DNA of 64,000 nucleotides from DATGEP01 sp035310125 (lineage in GTDB: Bacteria; Chloroflexota; Ktedonobacteria; Ktedonobacterales; JADMIN01), in assembly GCA_035310125.1 (NCBI GenBank), contig DATGEP010000019.1, positions 1 to 64,000 of the forward strand. Reading direction: 5' to 3'. The translations under genes were made by a program, and so were the position numbers. Positions 16,209-25,633 of the stretch are shown piece by piece (positions within the stretch are counted from its first letter, which is position 1; the number at the start of each line of letters is the position of its first letter). The notes beneath the pieces were generated by a model. That model saw only the letters and a list, made by a program, of their open reading frames with translations, ran no database searches and was not told the origin of the DNA.

Positions 16209-17264
16209 ATGCGGACGACGAACGGCGAATCTATTTCGGGATGGGACACGGCTCGGCAGTATCGTGAGCGCATGCCTTGGATGCGTCTCCTGAAGATTCT
16301 GGCGGTGGTGACGGCGGTTGGCTTGTTTCTGGTGCAGATGCAAGGCGTGCTGGTGACGGTCAGCGGGTCCGCGGCGGGATGCGGCGGCGACTGGCCGCTG
16401 TGCCACGGGCAGGTCATTCCAGGTCAATTCACGCTGCACACATTGACCGAGTTTGGTCATCGCGTACTGGTACCGCCGGTGACGCTGTGTGTATTGGGCC
16501 TGTCGTTTGGCATGCTAGCATTTTGGCGCAAGCGCCGCGAGACCGTCGTACTGGTCATACTGATGATTGTGTTTCTGCTCTTGCAGGCGGCGCTTGGAGC
16601 GCTGGCGGTTGTGTATCCTACGTCACCGGTCATTCTCGCGCTGCACTATGGCGTTGCGCTGATCGCGTTCGCCAGCGCGGCTGTAGCGGCATTGTTCATC
16701 TTCGGGCAGCAGGGGTGGGATACACTGCGTGACCGGCCGGTTTCGCGGGGCTACACGCGCCTGGTGTGGGCACTGGCGGTCTACACGTACGTTGTGGTGT
16801 ATCTTGGCGCGTATGTGCAGCATACCGGCAACCAGCTCGCGTGCCGAGGATGGCCGCTCTGCAACGGATCGGTGTTTCCTGGATTTGCGGGCGTTGTGGG
16901 CATCAACTTTCTGCACCGTTTCGGCGCGTTTCTGCTGACCGCGGGGGTAATATGGCTTGTCCTCTGGTCATGGCGTCTCCGTGCGGCGCGCCCGGATCTG
17001 TACTGGGGCAGTATGGCGGCCTTCACATTCGTCGTGATACAGGCCATGATGGGCGCCTACGTCGCATGGAGTCACGCGAGCGTGCCAAGTATGCTCCTGC
17101 ACGGCGGCTTTGTAGCTGGGCTCTTCGCGGCGCTCTGCTATCTGGCGCTGCAGGTGATGGCGCGGCCACGGAGCGCGCGGCAGGTGGCGCAAACAGCATC
17201 CACCAGCGCGACGCCGCTCCATGCGGCGGGAACGGCAGGGGCAGCGAGCGGCACGAATGGATGA
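16209..17264 (+). CDS. ctaA: Heme A synthase (COX15/CtaA family)
   Basis: 351 residues with eight predicted transmembrane helices in two four-helix halves. It hydroxylates the C8 methyl of heme O to give heme A for aa3-type oxidases. The heme-ligand histidines are in EFGHRV, LHYGVA, LHRFGA and LLHGGF. Each half has an extracytoplasmic Cys pair, CGGDWPLC and CRGWPLC, as in the Bacillus-type enzyme with loop disulfides. ATG 16209 is chosen; MPWMRL at 16272 is possible. No cytochrome oxidase or heme O synthase gene is adjacent. Confidence 0.9.
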   Translation: MRTTNGESISGWDTARQYRERMPWMRLLKILAVVTAVGLFLVQMQGVLVTVSGSAAGCGGDWPLCHGQVIPGQFTLHTLTEFGHRVLVPPVTLCVLGLSFGMLAFWRKRRETVVLVILMIVFLLLQAALGALAVVYPTSPVILALHYGVALIAFASAAVAALFIFGQQGWDTLRDRPVSRGYTRLVWALAVYTYVVVYLGAYVQHTGNQLACRGWPLCNGSVFPGFAGVVGINFLHRFGAFLLTAGVIWLVLWSWRLRAARPDLYWGSMAAFTFVVIQAMMGAYVAWSHASVPSMLLHGGFVAGLFAALCYLALQVMARPRSARQVAQTASTSATPLHAAGTAGAASGTNG

Positions 17265-17488
17265 TGTGCACGAATGCGCCATTTCGGCCATCATCTTGAC
17301 CATACCGCTACCACACAGCAACCCCGACATAAGGGACCGCTGATAGCCTTAATGAGGCGTCGTCGGTTTTGCCTTGGAGTGGAACAGCCGCCGTTGCGGG
17401 CGTGGGGAGTATGTGTGTGTCAGGTGCAGATAGGAATGAGCATGTGGCCGTTGCCCAGTTACGGGCCATCGAGCAGGTAGTGGTGGAA

Positions 17489-18103
17489 ATGCCTGCGATG
17501 AGTGGGTCACATGAGTCGTCGCTCAAAGCAAATCTCAAGAGCTTATTCGTGCGCGCGACGCTTGCGAGCCTGGCGGCACGTCTTGCGCCATATGACATGC
17601 TGAATCAGCGGCGTGCGGCTATGTATCGCATGTTTGGCTTTCATGGCATCGGACGAAATGTGCTCATCCTTGGGCCATTGCGGCTGATTGGGCGTGGCCC
17701 AATCTACGATCTGCTGACCATCGGCGACGATGCGGCGCTGGCATCGCCGTGTACTATCACGCTCTACGCCCCGGTATCCATTGGCAAGCGTGTGCATTTT
17801 GGTCCTGATGTGATGATCCTGACGGGGACACATGAGATCGGCCCGGCGGAGGAGCGCTGCGGCCCCTATCGCTTCGCGCCAGTTACGATAGGTGACGGCA
17901 CGTGGCTGGGGGCGCGGGTGGTGGTGCTGCCGGGCGTGACCATTGGCGCGGGCTGCGTCGTGAGCGCGGGCGCAGTCGTCACGCGCGACGTTCCAGCGGA
18001 TATGCTCGTTGCTGGCAACCCAGCGCGCCCGGTCCAGCGGCTCGATGCGGGGGGTAATGTGAAACTCTTTCCAGAGCGAGCGGCGCTGAATATTGAGGTG
18101 TGA
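17489..18103 (+). CDS. Hexapeptide-repeat acyltransferase (LbH family)
   Basis: About 204 residues with a left-handed beta-helix: repeats such as VSIGKRVHFGPDVMI, VTIGDGTWLGARVVVLPGVTIGAGCVVSAGAVVTRDVP and the typical end VAGNPARPVQ. The catalytic His lies in GTHEIG. WcaF- or NodL-like enzymes of this type O-acetylate sugars in polysaccharide synthesis. Starts at 17411, 17489 and 17498 are all in frame; 17489 fits the family length best. The stop overlaps the next ATG by one base (TGATG), so it is translationally coupled to the glycosyltransferases. Confidence 0.85.
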   Translation: MPAMSGSHESSLKANLKSLFVRATLASLAARLAPYDMLNQRRAAMYRMFGFHGIGRNVLILGPLRLIGRGPIYDLLTIGDDAALASPCTITLYAPVSIGKRVHFGPDVMILTGTHEIGPAEERCGPYRFAPVTIGDGTWLGARVVVLPGVTIGAGCVVSAGAVVTRDVPADMLVAGNPARPVQRLDAGGNVKLFPERAALNIEV

Positions 18104-19170
18104 TGCGGAACTCTCGATCATCTACTGAGCAAGCACGGAGCACGCGGATGCAAAGCGAAACGACACGAGCAGACTCGGTGACACCCGAAGCGCCGCACGC
18201 ATCCATCGTCATTGGCACACGGAATCGCGGAGCCGCGATAGCCGATGCCATTCGCAGTATCCAGCGCGGCACGTTTACCAGCTGGGAGCTGCTTATCGTT
18301 GACCAGAGCGCCGACGATGCAACCGAAGCAGCGGTACGTCCCTTCGTGGAAGCTGACGCACGTATCCGCTACCTGCGCTCAATGACACGCGGCATCTCGA
18401 CGGCGCGTAATGTAGGGATCGTGTGTGCGCGCGCCGAATATATCGCGGTAACGGATGACGACTGCGAGGTGGCGCCCGATTGGCTCGCCGTGCTGGTGCG
18501 CGAGCTCGATGCGCACCCGGATGTAGGCTTCATCGGCGGTGCGCTCATTCCCATTCCATACGACCCGCGCACAGGATACATTCCTCAGTTTCTTCCAGAG
18601 CGACGTATAGTGGTCGAGCGTCGCTGGCCCATCACCGACTGCTTTGGCGCCAGTATGGCGGTTCGCCGGGCTGCCTTGGAGAAGGCGGGGCTGTTCGACG
18701 AGTGGATTGGGCCGGGCGCGAAATTTTCGGTATTGGAGGAACAGGATCTTTGCCACCGAGTGCTGCTGGCAGGCTACCGCGTCGTTATTACGCCGGAGGC
18801 TAGCGTGCTCCACTTTGGTTTGCGAACCGGCGCGGAAATTGCTGGGTTGTGGAAGCGCGATTCGCGGGGTATCGGCGGCTTCTATGCGAAGGAGCTGCGC
18901 TGTGGCGATATGTATGGGCTGGTGGGCATGCTCATGTTTTGGGGTAGGTGGCTGGGGACCGTGGGAATGAATCTCGTGACTGGAAAGCGCCCGCTGAAAC
19001 TCCGGCAGGCCGGCACCTATTTATGGCATTCGGTGATCGGTTTCGGTCTGGGCCTCACACATCCAGTCGCGGCTTCGCGGCACGTGTATCTGCCGCAGCG
19101 GTGGCTCGCTTCGACACAGTCCGCGCTGACCCTTCCGGCGCTCACCGTACAGGGGAAGCCAGAAGCATGA
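18103..19170 (+). CDS. Family 2 glycosyltransferase
   Basis: 355 residues, GT-A fold. ASIVIGTRNRGAAIADAI and LLIVDQSADD form the nucleotide site, TDDDCEVAP is the DXD motif, and EEQDLCHRVLLAGYRV is the acceptor-side ED motif. The C-terminal about 80 residues are moderately hydrophobic and may touch the membrane. The ATG overlaps the preceding stop, and the 3' end overlaps the next gene by 4 nt (ATGA). The three genes therefore form one glycan-synthesis unit. The sugar and acceptor are unknown. Confidence 0.9.
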   Translation: MRNSRSSTEQARSTRMQSETTRADSVTPEAPHASIVIGTRNRGAAIADAIRSIQRGTFTSWELLIVDQSADDATEAAVRPFVEADARIRYLRSMTRGISTARNVGIVCARAEYIAVTDDDCEVAPDWLAVLVRELDAHPDVGFIGGALIPIPYDPRTGYIPQFLPERRIVVERRWPITDCFGASMAVRRAALEKAGLFDEWIGPGAKFSVLEEQDLCHRVLLAGYRVVITPEASVLHFGLRTGAEIAGLWKRDSRGIGGFYAKELRCGDMYGLVGMLMFWGRWLGTVGMNLVTGKRPLKLRQAGTYLWHSVIGFGLGLTHPVAASRHVYLPQRWLASTQSALTLPALTVQGKPEA

Positions 19171-20333
19171 TTCGCAACACCGCGCCCGATACCACCGGCC
19201 CAGATGCGAAGGTTGCCGCCCCACCGAGTGAGCGGCCACTTCGCTTGGGCATGGTTGCCTGGATGGTCGCGGGTATCCGCACGCACTATGAGAATGTCGC
19301 GCGGGTGGCGGGAACGGCGCCCGATGTAGCGTTGACGCAGCTGGAGATCCAACCCTGGCACGATGACGGCCAGATCGAGAAGCTTGCCTTCTTGCCGAAG
19401 CGGATTCGCGGGAGCTTGCGCACGTATCTTAGCACCGTACCGCTGTATCGCCAGCCACCGCCGGATGTTATCTGGACACAAGCGGTCACACCGATTACGC
19501 CATATCTGGCGACGCGAGCACGACGCCAGCACGTGCCAGTGGTAGTTGATGCGGACAGCACTCCGCACCTCCTGGCGAGTTTTGGAGAGTACTACGCGGA
19601 ACAAGTCGCTGGGCCGCCGGTCAAGCGGCGCATGGTGGATGCGCTGTTTGGTGCAGGGGCGCGCCGATGCGTGCGTGTCGTGTGCTGGTCAGAGTGGGCA
19701 GCACAGTCTTTCGTGGAAATGTATGGCGTGCGCCGCGAGCAGATTCGTATTTTGCCGCCTGGTGTGGATGTGGCAGCGTGGGAGCGACCGGTTGGTGAAT
19801 TCGTTGAGCACGAGCGGATACAGCTGCTATTTGTCGGCGGAGATTTCGTCCGTAAGGGCGGTGATCTCCTGCTAGATGTGTGGCGCCGGCACTTTCGTGA
19901 GCGATGTGATCTGCATCTCGTGACGCGGGAGCCGAGTATTGCCGCGGAGCCGGGCGTGTATATCCATGCTGATCTGGTGCCGAACGATCCGCGCCTGGTG
20001 CGACTGTACCACACGAGCGACGCGCTGGTGCTGCCGACGCGCAGCGACTGTTTCTCGCTGGCGTCCATCGAGGCGATGGCGGCGGGATTGCCCGTCATTA
20101 CGACTCCTGTGGGTGGGATCCCCGAAATCATAACCGATGGAGTGACGGGATTGCTGGTGCGTCCGAACGACGGCGAGAAGCTGCGGGGGGCGATTGAAGC
20201 GCTGGTGGCCGATCCGGAGCGGCGCGAGCGCATGGGGATGGCGGGCCGCTTGGTAGCGGTGGAGCGTTTCAACGCGCAGCGGAATGTCGCACAGCTGCTG
20301 AACCTGCTGCGTGAGGTGGCGCAACGGCGCTAA
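19167..20333 (+). CDS. Family 4 glycosyltransferase (GT-B)
   Basis: 388 residues. The C-terminal Rossmann half has LLFVGGDFVRKGGDLLLDVW, VLPTRSDCFSLASIEAMAAGLPVITTPVGGIPEII (EX7E motif region) and GLLVRPNDGEKL, all typical of GT4 retaining enzymes. The N-terminal half begins LGMVAWMVAGIRTHYENV. The ATG at 19167 overlaps the upstream stop (ATGA). It completes the acyltransferase-GT2-GT4 cluster, likely for a cell-surface glycan or a glycolipid. Confidence 0.9.
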   Translation: MIRNTAPDTTGPDAKVAAPPSERPLRLGMVAWMVAGIRTHYENVARVAGTAPDVALTQLEIQPWHDDGQIEKLAFLPKRIRGSLRTYLSTVPLYRQPPPDVIWTQAVTPITPYLATRARRQHVPVVVDADSTPHLLASFGEYYAEQVAGPPVKRRMVDALFGAGARRCVRVVCWSEWAAQSFVEMYGVRREQIRILPPGVDVAAWERPVGEFVEHERIQLLFVGGDFVRKGGDLLLDVWRRHFRERCDLHLVTREPSIAAEPGVYIHADLVPNDPRLVRLYHTSDALVLPTRSDCFSLASIEAMAAGLPVITTPVGGIPEIITDGVTGLLVRPNDGEKLRGAIEALVADPERRERMGMAGRLVAVERFNAQRNVAQLLNLLREVAQRR

Positions 20334-20450
20334 GAGCAAGACACTCAGCTTTTGATGATGATTTAACGAGGCATTCGCCGTGCCTTAACATGCCTGTGCG
20401 ATAGTCGCACCAGAGGATATATCCTCACGGATTCCCAGGGATTCAGAGGA

Positions 20451-20720
20451 TTGAAGGCTGTGGCGACGAAAAACGGCTGGTGGCGCCGGGCAATGGTGTA
20501 CGCGCGGCGAGTTCGCACTGCGGTGATGAAAACGAGTGAGATGCTCGCATGCGGCCCGGCGCGAGGGGCGCTCCTGCTCGCCGTGGGTGTTCTGGTCGTG
20601 CTGGGTGTTGTGAGCGGCGCGAGCGCATTGGCAACTGTGGATGCGACGCTGCTGGCGGCGGATACGATGATGTCGGGACGCCGCCGACCACCAGCGGGCC
20701 CGCTGGTAGTGATGGGCTGA
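20451..20720 (+). CDS. Possible small membrane protein
   Basis: An 89-residue frame from TTG 20451 with one hydrophobic helix (GALLLAVGVLVVLGVVSGASALA). AGAGGA lies very close to the start, so the ribosome-binding site is weak. ATG 20493 is an alternative. It sits in the 482-bp interval (20334-20815) after the glycosyltransferases. No homolog is recognised and it may not be a gene. Confidence 0.25.
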   Translation: MKAVATKNGWWRRAMVYARRVRTAVMKTSEMLACGPARGALLLAVGVLVVLGVVSGASALATVDATLLAADTMMSGRRRPPAGPLVVMG

Positions 20721-20765
20721 GACGAGCTCGAACACCGGCGGCTAGCACAATGGTTGAGCCATATG

Positions 20766-20801
20766 ACATGTGGGCGGCCCTCATTGGAGCCGCCCACATG
20801 T
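20766..20801. terminator. 13-bp perfect stem hairpin, probable terminator of the erpA operon
   Basis: ACATGTGGGCGGC (20766-20778) pairs perfectly with 20789-20801 around a 10-nt loop. It lies 14 bp after the stop of the 103-residue minus-strand gene. There is no T-run on either strand, so it may be a transcript-end or stability hairpin rather than a classical terminator. Confidence 0.5.
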
Positions 20802-20815
20802 GCGTAGCAATTGGA

Positions 20816-21127
20816 CTACATGTCGTGATCGTCATCCTCTGGCAAGGAGCCGACGCCCTGGCGGAGCATTTGGCGTAGGGCATCGGCGCGGCCACGCAGC
20901 CACTCCGGTGGGCGGCCGCCGATGGACTTGCCGCCGCGCACAGTGGCGTAGACTTTGAGCGCCTGCGAAAGCGCGAGCACGATCTGCCGCTCGGTGGGCG
21001 TCCATCCGCGCCGGCGCGCCCAGGCAACTTCACGCAGCGCGCGGCTATATCCGTCGCGATACGCGGCGTCGTCTCCCTGATCCGCGGGCCAGGTGGGCAG
21101 CAGCCCATCGAAAGCGCTCTCGCTCAT
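20816..21127 (-). CDS. Hypothetical protein downstream of erpA
   Basis: 103 residues, no recognised family. It has RDGYSRALREVAWARRRGW, a helical middle (ERQIVLALSQALKVYATVRGG) and an acidic tail EDDDHDM. It lies 22 bp after the erpA-like gene on the same strand with GGCGAGG before its ATG, so it is probably cotranscribed. A role near iron-sulfur cluster supply is only suggested by position. Confidence 0.6.
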   Translation of the reverse strand: MSESAFDGLLPTWPADQGDDAAYRDGYSRALREVAWARRRGWTPTERQIVLALSQALKVYATVRGGKSIGGRPPEWLRGRADALRQMLRQGVGSLPEDDDHDM

Positions 21128-21149
21128 TTTCTGTGCCTCGCCTCAAGGC

Positions 21150-21542
21150 TTAGTGGCCGCAGCCGCAAGACCGTGCATCGCCGCTGTCGTTGGCCGTCTT
21201 GAAGCTATGCCCGCAGCCGCACGTGGAAACGGCGTTGGGGTTATTGACGGTGAAGCCAGCGCCCATGAGGCTGTCCATGTAGTCCACATCGCTGCCCTGG
21301 ATGTAACCAGCGCTCATCTCGTCAACGAGGACACGGATGCCCTGAACCTCAACGACCACATCGCCGTCTTGCACTTCATCCAGAGTCATGCCATATTGCA
21401 TGCCGGAGCAGCCGCCACCCGCAACGAAAATGCGCAGGCCCAAGGATGGGTCGCTCTCTTGATCCAGAAGCTCCCGCACCTTCTCAGCCGCTGCTGGTGT
21501 CATATTCACAAGCGCCTGCTGCGTCTCAATCGAATCTGCCAT
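21150..21542 (-). CDS. erpA: A-type iron-sulfur cluster carrier (ErpA/IscA/HesB family)
   Basis: 130 residues. The three cluster ligands are C45 in GGGCSGMQYG, and C108 and C110 in STCGCGHSF. A-type carriers pass 2Fe-2S or 4Fe-4S clusters to target enzymes. The start MADSIETQQ at 21542 has GAGGAG 8-10 nt upstream. After the normal end (CGCGHSF) the protein continues with about 17 residues ending SCGCGH, a second CGCGH motif (C126, C128). This tail is unusual. ErpA is the conventional name for stand-alone members of the family. Confidence 0.88.
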   Translation of the reverse strand: MADSIETQQALVNMTPAAAEKVRELLDQESDPSLGLRIFVAGGGCSGMQYGMTLDEVQDGDVVVEVQGIRVLVDEMSAGYIQGSDVDYMDSLMGAGFTVNNPNAVSTCGCGHSFKTANDSGDARSCGCGH

Positions 21543-21802
21543 GAGAAATCGCTCCTCCTCGCAACGTGCCGCATCCGCCGCTAGCGACTGCTGGGGTTGC
21601 GTTCCAACCGGCAAAGCGGGCGCTTCCCCGATCGGATACTTCACTATGTGTAGTCATTGTACCCGTCGTTGGCAGCTGCGTCAATGGGTGCGCGAGCTAC
21701 CACCATAACTACGTACTTTCACCGCGGCTCGATTCATGCGCCGCGTGATACTCTGAGCCAGTGGCTGTGAGTGGCCTCCAGCGCCGCGAGGGGAGAGAAC
21801 GC

Positions 21803-22537
21803 ATGCTCGAATGGATTGGCGCGATTGGGGGAATACTCCTGGTAGACCTTACGCTGAGTGGAGACAATGCGCTGGTGATTGGCGCGACCGCGTCGGAGCT
21901 GCCACGCTCGCAGCGGCGGCTGGCGATTGTGCTCGGCGGGAGCGGTGCGATTGTGCTGCGTATCGCGCTCGCGGCGGTTGCGACGATCCTGCTGGCGCTC
22001 CCACTGATCCAGGCCATCGGTGGAGGGATATTGGTCGTCATCGCGGCCCGGCTGCTGTGGGGACGTGACAAGGGACATAGCGTGGGTGGGGAGAAGACGT
22101 CCAGTAGCCTGACGGCGGCGATGGTAACGATTCTGGTAGCCGATGTGACGATGAGCCTGGACAATGTGCTGGCTATCGGGGCGCTTGCGCATGGGAATGT
22201 GCCGTTGCTCGCGGCGGGGCTGTTTTTGAGTATGGTGTTTCTGCTGGCGGGCAGCACGCTCGTGGCATCGCTCATCGGGCGGCTGCCGTGGCTGCTGGAT
22301 GTCGCGGCGCTGGTGCTCGGCTGGACGGCTGGCACGATGGTGACACATGACGGCAAGCTGCATCCACTCCTGGCTGAGACACCATGGTTGGGCGCGGTCA
22401 TACAGGCAGCGCTGATTGCCGTAGTGCTGGCGGTGGATGTGTGGCTGCGCTGGCGCGCGTCGCGGCATGCTCGCCGCATGCGCGGGCCCCGACAGGCGGA
22501 GGATGCGCGTGAGGAAGAGGTCGCGCGGCAAGGATAA
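21803..22537 (+). CDS. TerC-family integral membrane protein (YjbE-like)
   Basis: 244 residues and about seven transmembrane helices. The duplicated TerC motifs with acidic residues are DLTLSGDNALVIG and DVTMSLDNVLAIG. The family is linked to metal efflux, notably Mn2+ and Ca2+, and to metalation of exported proteins. ATG 21803 with GGGGAG upstream is preferred over the in-frame 21761. The tail is charged and cytoplasmic. No Mn-sensing yybP-ykoY riboswitch was seen upstream. Confidence 0.88.
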   Translation: MLEWIGAIGGILLVDLTLSGDNALVIGATASELPRSQRRLAIVLGGSGAIVLRIALAAVATILLALPLIQAIGGGILVVIAARLLWGRDKGHSVGGEKTSSSLTAAMVTILVADVTMSLDNVLAIGALAHGNVPLLAAGLFLSMVFLLAGSTLVASLIGRLPWLLDVAALVLGWTAGTMVTHDGKLHPLLAETPWLGAVIQAALIAVVLAVDVWLRWRASRHARRMRGPRQAEDAREEEVARQG

Positions 22538-22620
22538 CCTGCCGATTCCCACGCGACCTATCAAATGCCGCCCGGAATACAGTAGCAGCCGGCGCGCCCC
22601 CATGCGCCATGCACGCAGAT

Positions 22621-23400
22621 CTACTCAGGAGTGGCGAAAGAGCCGAGCGTCATGCCGCCGTCAATGATGAGAACGGAGCCGGTGGTGAAGTCGGACGCGG
22701 GAGAGGCGAGATAGAGCGCGGCGCCGGCTATTTCATCCGGTTCTGCGATGCGACCAAGGGGTGTGGCGCGCTCGATGTGCGAGCGGATGGCGGGCGTCTC
22801 GTGAAGCACCTGGGCGAAGCGTGTCTTGACGAGGCCCGGAGCGATGGCGTTTACCTGGATGTTATCAGGGCCGAGCTCCTGCGCGAGTGACCGGGTGAGC
22901 TGGATGAGAGCGGCTTTGAGCGCGCCGTATACGCCCTGGCCCACGCCTGGCGAGATGCCCGCGACCGAGGCGGTGTTGATGATTTTGCCATGCTTGCGCT
23001 CGCGCATGCCGGGAACGATGCGGCGGCACAACCGCACGGTGCTGAGCAAGTTGGTTTCAAGCATCTTTATCCACATGGCATCATCGGCATCCAGTACCGG
23101 GCCGAAGTGGACATTGGTGGCGGCGTTGTTGACGAGAATATCTACGGGTCCGAACGCGGCCTCGGCAGCGTCCACCAGCATTGCGACCTCGTCCGCCTTG
23201 CTGACGTTAGCGGCGACGCCGACGACCTGCGCGCCCCGCTCGCGGAGGGCGGCAGCGGCGGCTTCGATCTGGTCGGCGTGGCGCGCCGCCAACACGACAT
23301 TGGCGCCCGCACCTGCCAGCGCCGATCCAATCGCCAGTCCAATACCGCGCGAGCCGCCCGTGACCAGCGCCGTCCGCCCGGTAAGATCGAATGATGGCAT
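22621..23400 (-). CDS. Short-chain dehydrogenase/reductase
   Basis: 259 residues, classical SDR. The cofactor loop TGGSRGIG (15-22), NNAA, the catalytic Ser in NTASVAG and the YGALK catalytic pair are intact. The C-terminal GGM(T) dimer region (IIDGGMTLG) is typical. R at ARHADQ after strand 2 favours NADPH. It resembles 3-oxoacyl-ACP reductases and dehydrogenases of the FabG-like class. The substrate cannot be assigned. Confidence 0.9.
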   Translation of the reverse strand: MPSFDLTGRTALVTGGSRGIGLAIGSALAGAGANVVLAARHADQIEAAAAALRERGAQVVGVAANVSKADEVAMLVDAAEAAFGPVDILVNNAATNVHFGPVLDADDAMWIKMLETNLLSTVRLCRRIVPGMRERKHGKIINTASVAGISPGVGQGVYGALKAALIQLTRSLAQELGPDNIQVNAIAPGLVKTRFAQVLHETPAIRSHIERATPLGRIAEPDEIAGAALYLASPASDFTTGSVLIIDGGMTLGSFATPE

Positions 23401-23578
23401 GGCTTCCTCGCTCCTCTCAGGCCCATAGCGGGCGATGTGTTTCGCCCTACATTGTGTCCGATTATGGGCACGGTAGGTTAGGAATTGTCAATGCGGAGCG
23501 TGGGGCTCGCGCACTCGTGGGTGAGGAGGTCGAGCAAATGGGCATGTTCGGCTCGGATATCTTTCCAGCGGAGGCAAG

Positions 23579-23983
23579 CTAGCTCACGTGGTGAAGGTTG
23601 TCCCGTCGCGAGATGCGCAGATAGCCGAAGTAGATCCACATGCACAGGGCGCCTGTGGTGGTGCTCATCACTACCGCGGCGGCCAGCGGCAGGGAGGGGT
23701 CTTCGGGTGGCGCGACAACGTGCGCTGCCGTGGCAAGCGCAGTGGACTGGAGTCCCAAAAGCACCTCGCACACGACAAAGGTGAGGATGAATGCGGCGAC
23801 TGGGATACTCGGTAGCATGAATTTGAGATAGTGGCGCGCGATATCTTCCTCAGCGTGCGGCACTTCTCCTGGCTCAGTGGCGCTGGATGCCTCCCCGCCT
23901 CTGGCCGCGGGATCGGAGGTTATCGTCGTTCGGAGCGGGATGATACGGCGCTCATTGGGCGCGCTGGGAATGCTCGTTGACAT
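23579..23983 (-). CDS. Small two-helix membrane protein
   Basis: 134 residues with two transmembrane helices (LKFMLPSIPVAAFILTFVVCEVLLG and LAAAVVMSTTTGALCMWIYFGYL). A long hydrophilic N-terminal part of about 50 residues precedes them. ATG 23983 has AAAGG 7-8 nt upstream. No family is recognised. It lies downstream of hemA on the same strand at a distance of about 240 bp. Confidence 0.6.
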   Translation of the reverse strand: MSTSIPSAPNERRIIPLRTTITSDPAARGGEASSATEPGEVPHAEEDIARHYLKFMLPSIPVAAFILTFVVCEVLLGLQSTALATAAHVVAPPEDPSLPLAAAVVMSTTTGALCMWIYFGYLRISRRDNLHHVS

Positions 23984-24226
23984 CTGGTAGCCTTTCAGCC
24001 CGTCCACAGCTCTCCGTGACACGGACCATACACCTCCTCACTCATACTCCCACTGACTACACAACGTGGCAATCGGGGCGAAGTATCACCGCTTCGCTTA
24101 GCATTGGACGGTGCGCGGATCAACCTGCTCCCTCGCTTACGGGCGCCGATGTTGCGCCGAGTATGACGTACCATCCCACTAGTAGACAGTCTCCGCTCGG
24201 AATGTTTCGAGGCAAGCGAGAGCTGC

Positions 24227-25633
24227 CTATCGCTCCTGTCGCTCGTCGTCGGGATCGGCGAAGAGACGCGTGAGCACCCGCATTGTCACCTCTGGAGGCA
24301 CCTCGTCGTACTCGGCCAGCGAGCGAATGCGCGCCACGAGGTGGTGAAACATCTTGTCCACCAACCGCTGCCCGAAGCGCTCGATTACCGCGCGGTCCTC
24401 TGCCGAAAGATCTGTAAGCTGACTCAGCGCACGGGCAAGCTCGGTTTCCTGGGAGCGATCTACATGCGAGCGCAAGGCAGCAATGCCCGGCACGGCGAGA
24501 CGTAGGGTGCGTGTCCGTATGTACTCACGCACACCCTCTTCGGTGATCTCGCTGACGCGAGCGAGCTCCGCGTCGCGTTTGTCAGACGACAAAACCAGCT
24601 CGTCGCTATCCAGGCCGCGGAGGGTGTCCAGTGTGTAGAGGGAGACAGAGGGCAGCAGTCCCGTTTCCTCCTCGACATCCGGTGGAACGGCCAGATCAAC
24701 GATCACGAGCGGCGCATGCCGGCCCGCCATCCCGCGAGCCACCGTCGCGGCGGATAATACCAGATGCGGCGCTGCCGTTGCGCTCACGATGAGCTGTACG
24801 GTGGGAATGGCGTCCGCAATATCGGCAAAGGCTATAGTTTCGCCCGCCATCTCCCGCGCCAGCTCGCTGGCCGCAGCAGGGGTGCGGTTTGCCAGCATAA
24901 GGCGCTGGATGCCCTCCGCGCGCAAAAGCTGGGCGCATAGGTGGCTGGTACGACCCGCACCGATAAGAAGCACGGATTTGCCCGCCAACCCCCCAAGTGA
25001 TTCGCTCGCTACGCGCATGGCAAGTGACGCGACGGAGACATCCGCCCGCCCGATCTCCGTCTCCGCACGGGCGCGCTTGCCGGTCTTTAGCGCCTTCGTG
25101 AAGAGCGCATGTAGCTCCTCGCCTACCGTATGTACGGCGGCGGCGGCGGCCAGCGCCTCGCGCACCTGACCCAATACCTGCGACTCGCCCACTACCATAG
25201 ATTGCAATCCCGCTGCGACACGGAAGAGGTGGCGAGCCGCATCGGCTCCGGTAAGCTCGTATAGCGAATCGGATAACACGGCGAGCGGTGCATCCGCTAT
25301 CTGGTGGTGCGGGTCAACGTCGCGAGCGTCGCTATGTGTGCCGCCGTCCTGCCCGCGCTGACCATCGGTTGGTACGCTGGTAACGATAGCAGCCGCGCCG
25401 CGTTGGTATGTCTCGCTGAGGAAGCGGGTAATGGATGCGCTGGCAGCGGCCCAGCTCTCGGTCGCGACGTAGACTTCCGTGCGGTTACAGGTCGAGACAA
25501 TCACTACTTCTTGAATGGCCGCATCATCCGCGAGCGCCCGCAATGACGCATGCAACCGATCGCCCGAAAACGTGAGCCGGCCACGGAGATCCGCATTGGT
25601 TCCGCGGTAGTCGAGTCCAAGTAATCCTATCAT
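24227..25633 (-). CDS. hemA: Glutamyl-tRNA reductase
   Basis: 468 residues. First enzyme of the C5 route to tetrapyrroles; it reduces glutamyl-tRNA(Glu) to glutamate-1-semialdehyde. The catalytic C49 is in VSTCNRTEVY. VGESQVLGQVREAL and the NADP-binding LLIGAGRTSHLC follow, and the C-terminal dimerisation helices are present. Between the catalytic domain (about 79) and LYELTGADAARHLF lies an extra segment of about 40 residues rich in Asp, Gly and His, absent from typical enzymes. No other heme genes adjoin it, though ctaA lies 7 kb away. Confidence 0.92.
   Translation of the reverse strand: MIGLLGLDYRGTNADLRGRLTFSGDRLHASLRALADDAAIQEVVIVSTCNRTEVYVATESWAAASASITRFLSETYQRGAAAIVTSVPTDGQRGQDGGTHSDARDVDPHHQIADAPLAVLSDSLYELTGADAARHLFRVAAGLQSMVVGESQVLGQVREALAAAAAVHTVGEELHALFTKALKTGKRARAETEIGRADVSVASLAMRVASESLGGLAGKSVLLIGAGRTSHLCAQLLRAEGIQRLMLANRTPAAASELAREMAGETIAFADIADAIPTVQLIVSATAAPHLVLSAATVARGMAGRHAPLVIVDLAVPPDVEEETGLLPSVSLYTLDTLRGLDSDELVLSSDKRDAELARVSEITEEGVREYIRTRTLRLAVPGIAALRSHVDRSQETELARALSQLTDLSAEDRAVIERFGQRLVDKMFHHLVARIRSLAEYDEVPPEVTMRVLTRLFADPDDERQER

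Noticed and set aside
21660..21802. Mn2+ riboswitch (yybP-ykoY) before TerC
   Set aside because: The region lacks the conserved GGGGAG(U)AG-type core and a suitable terminator.
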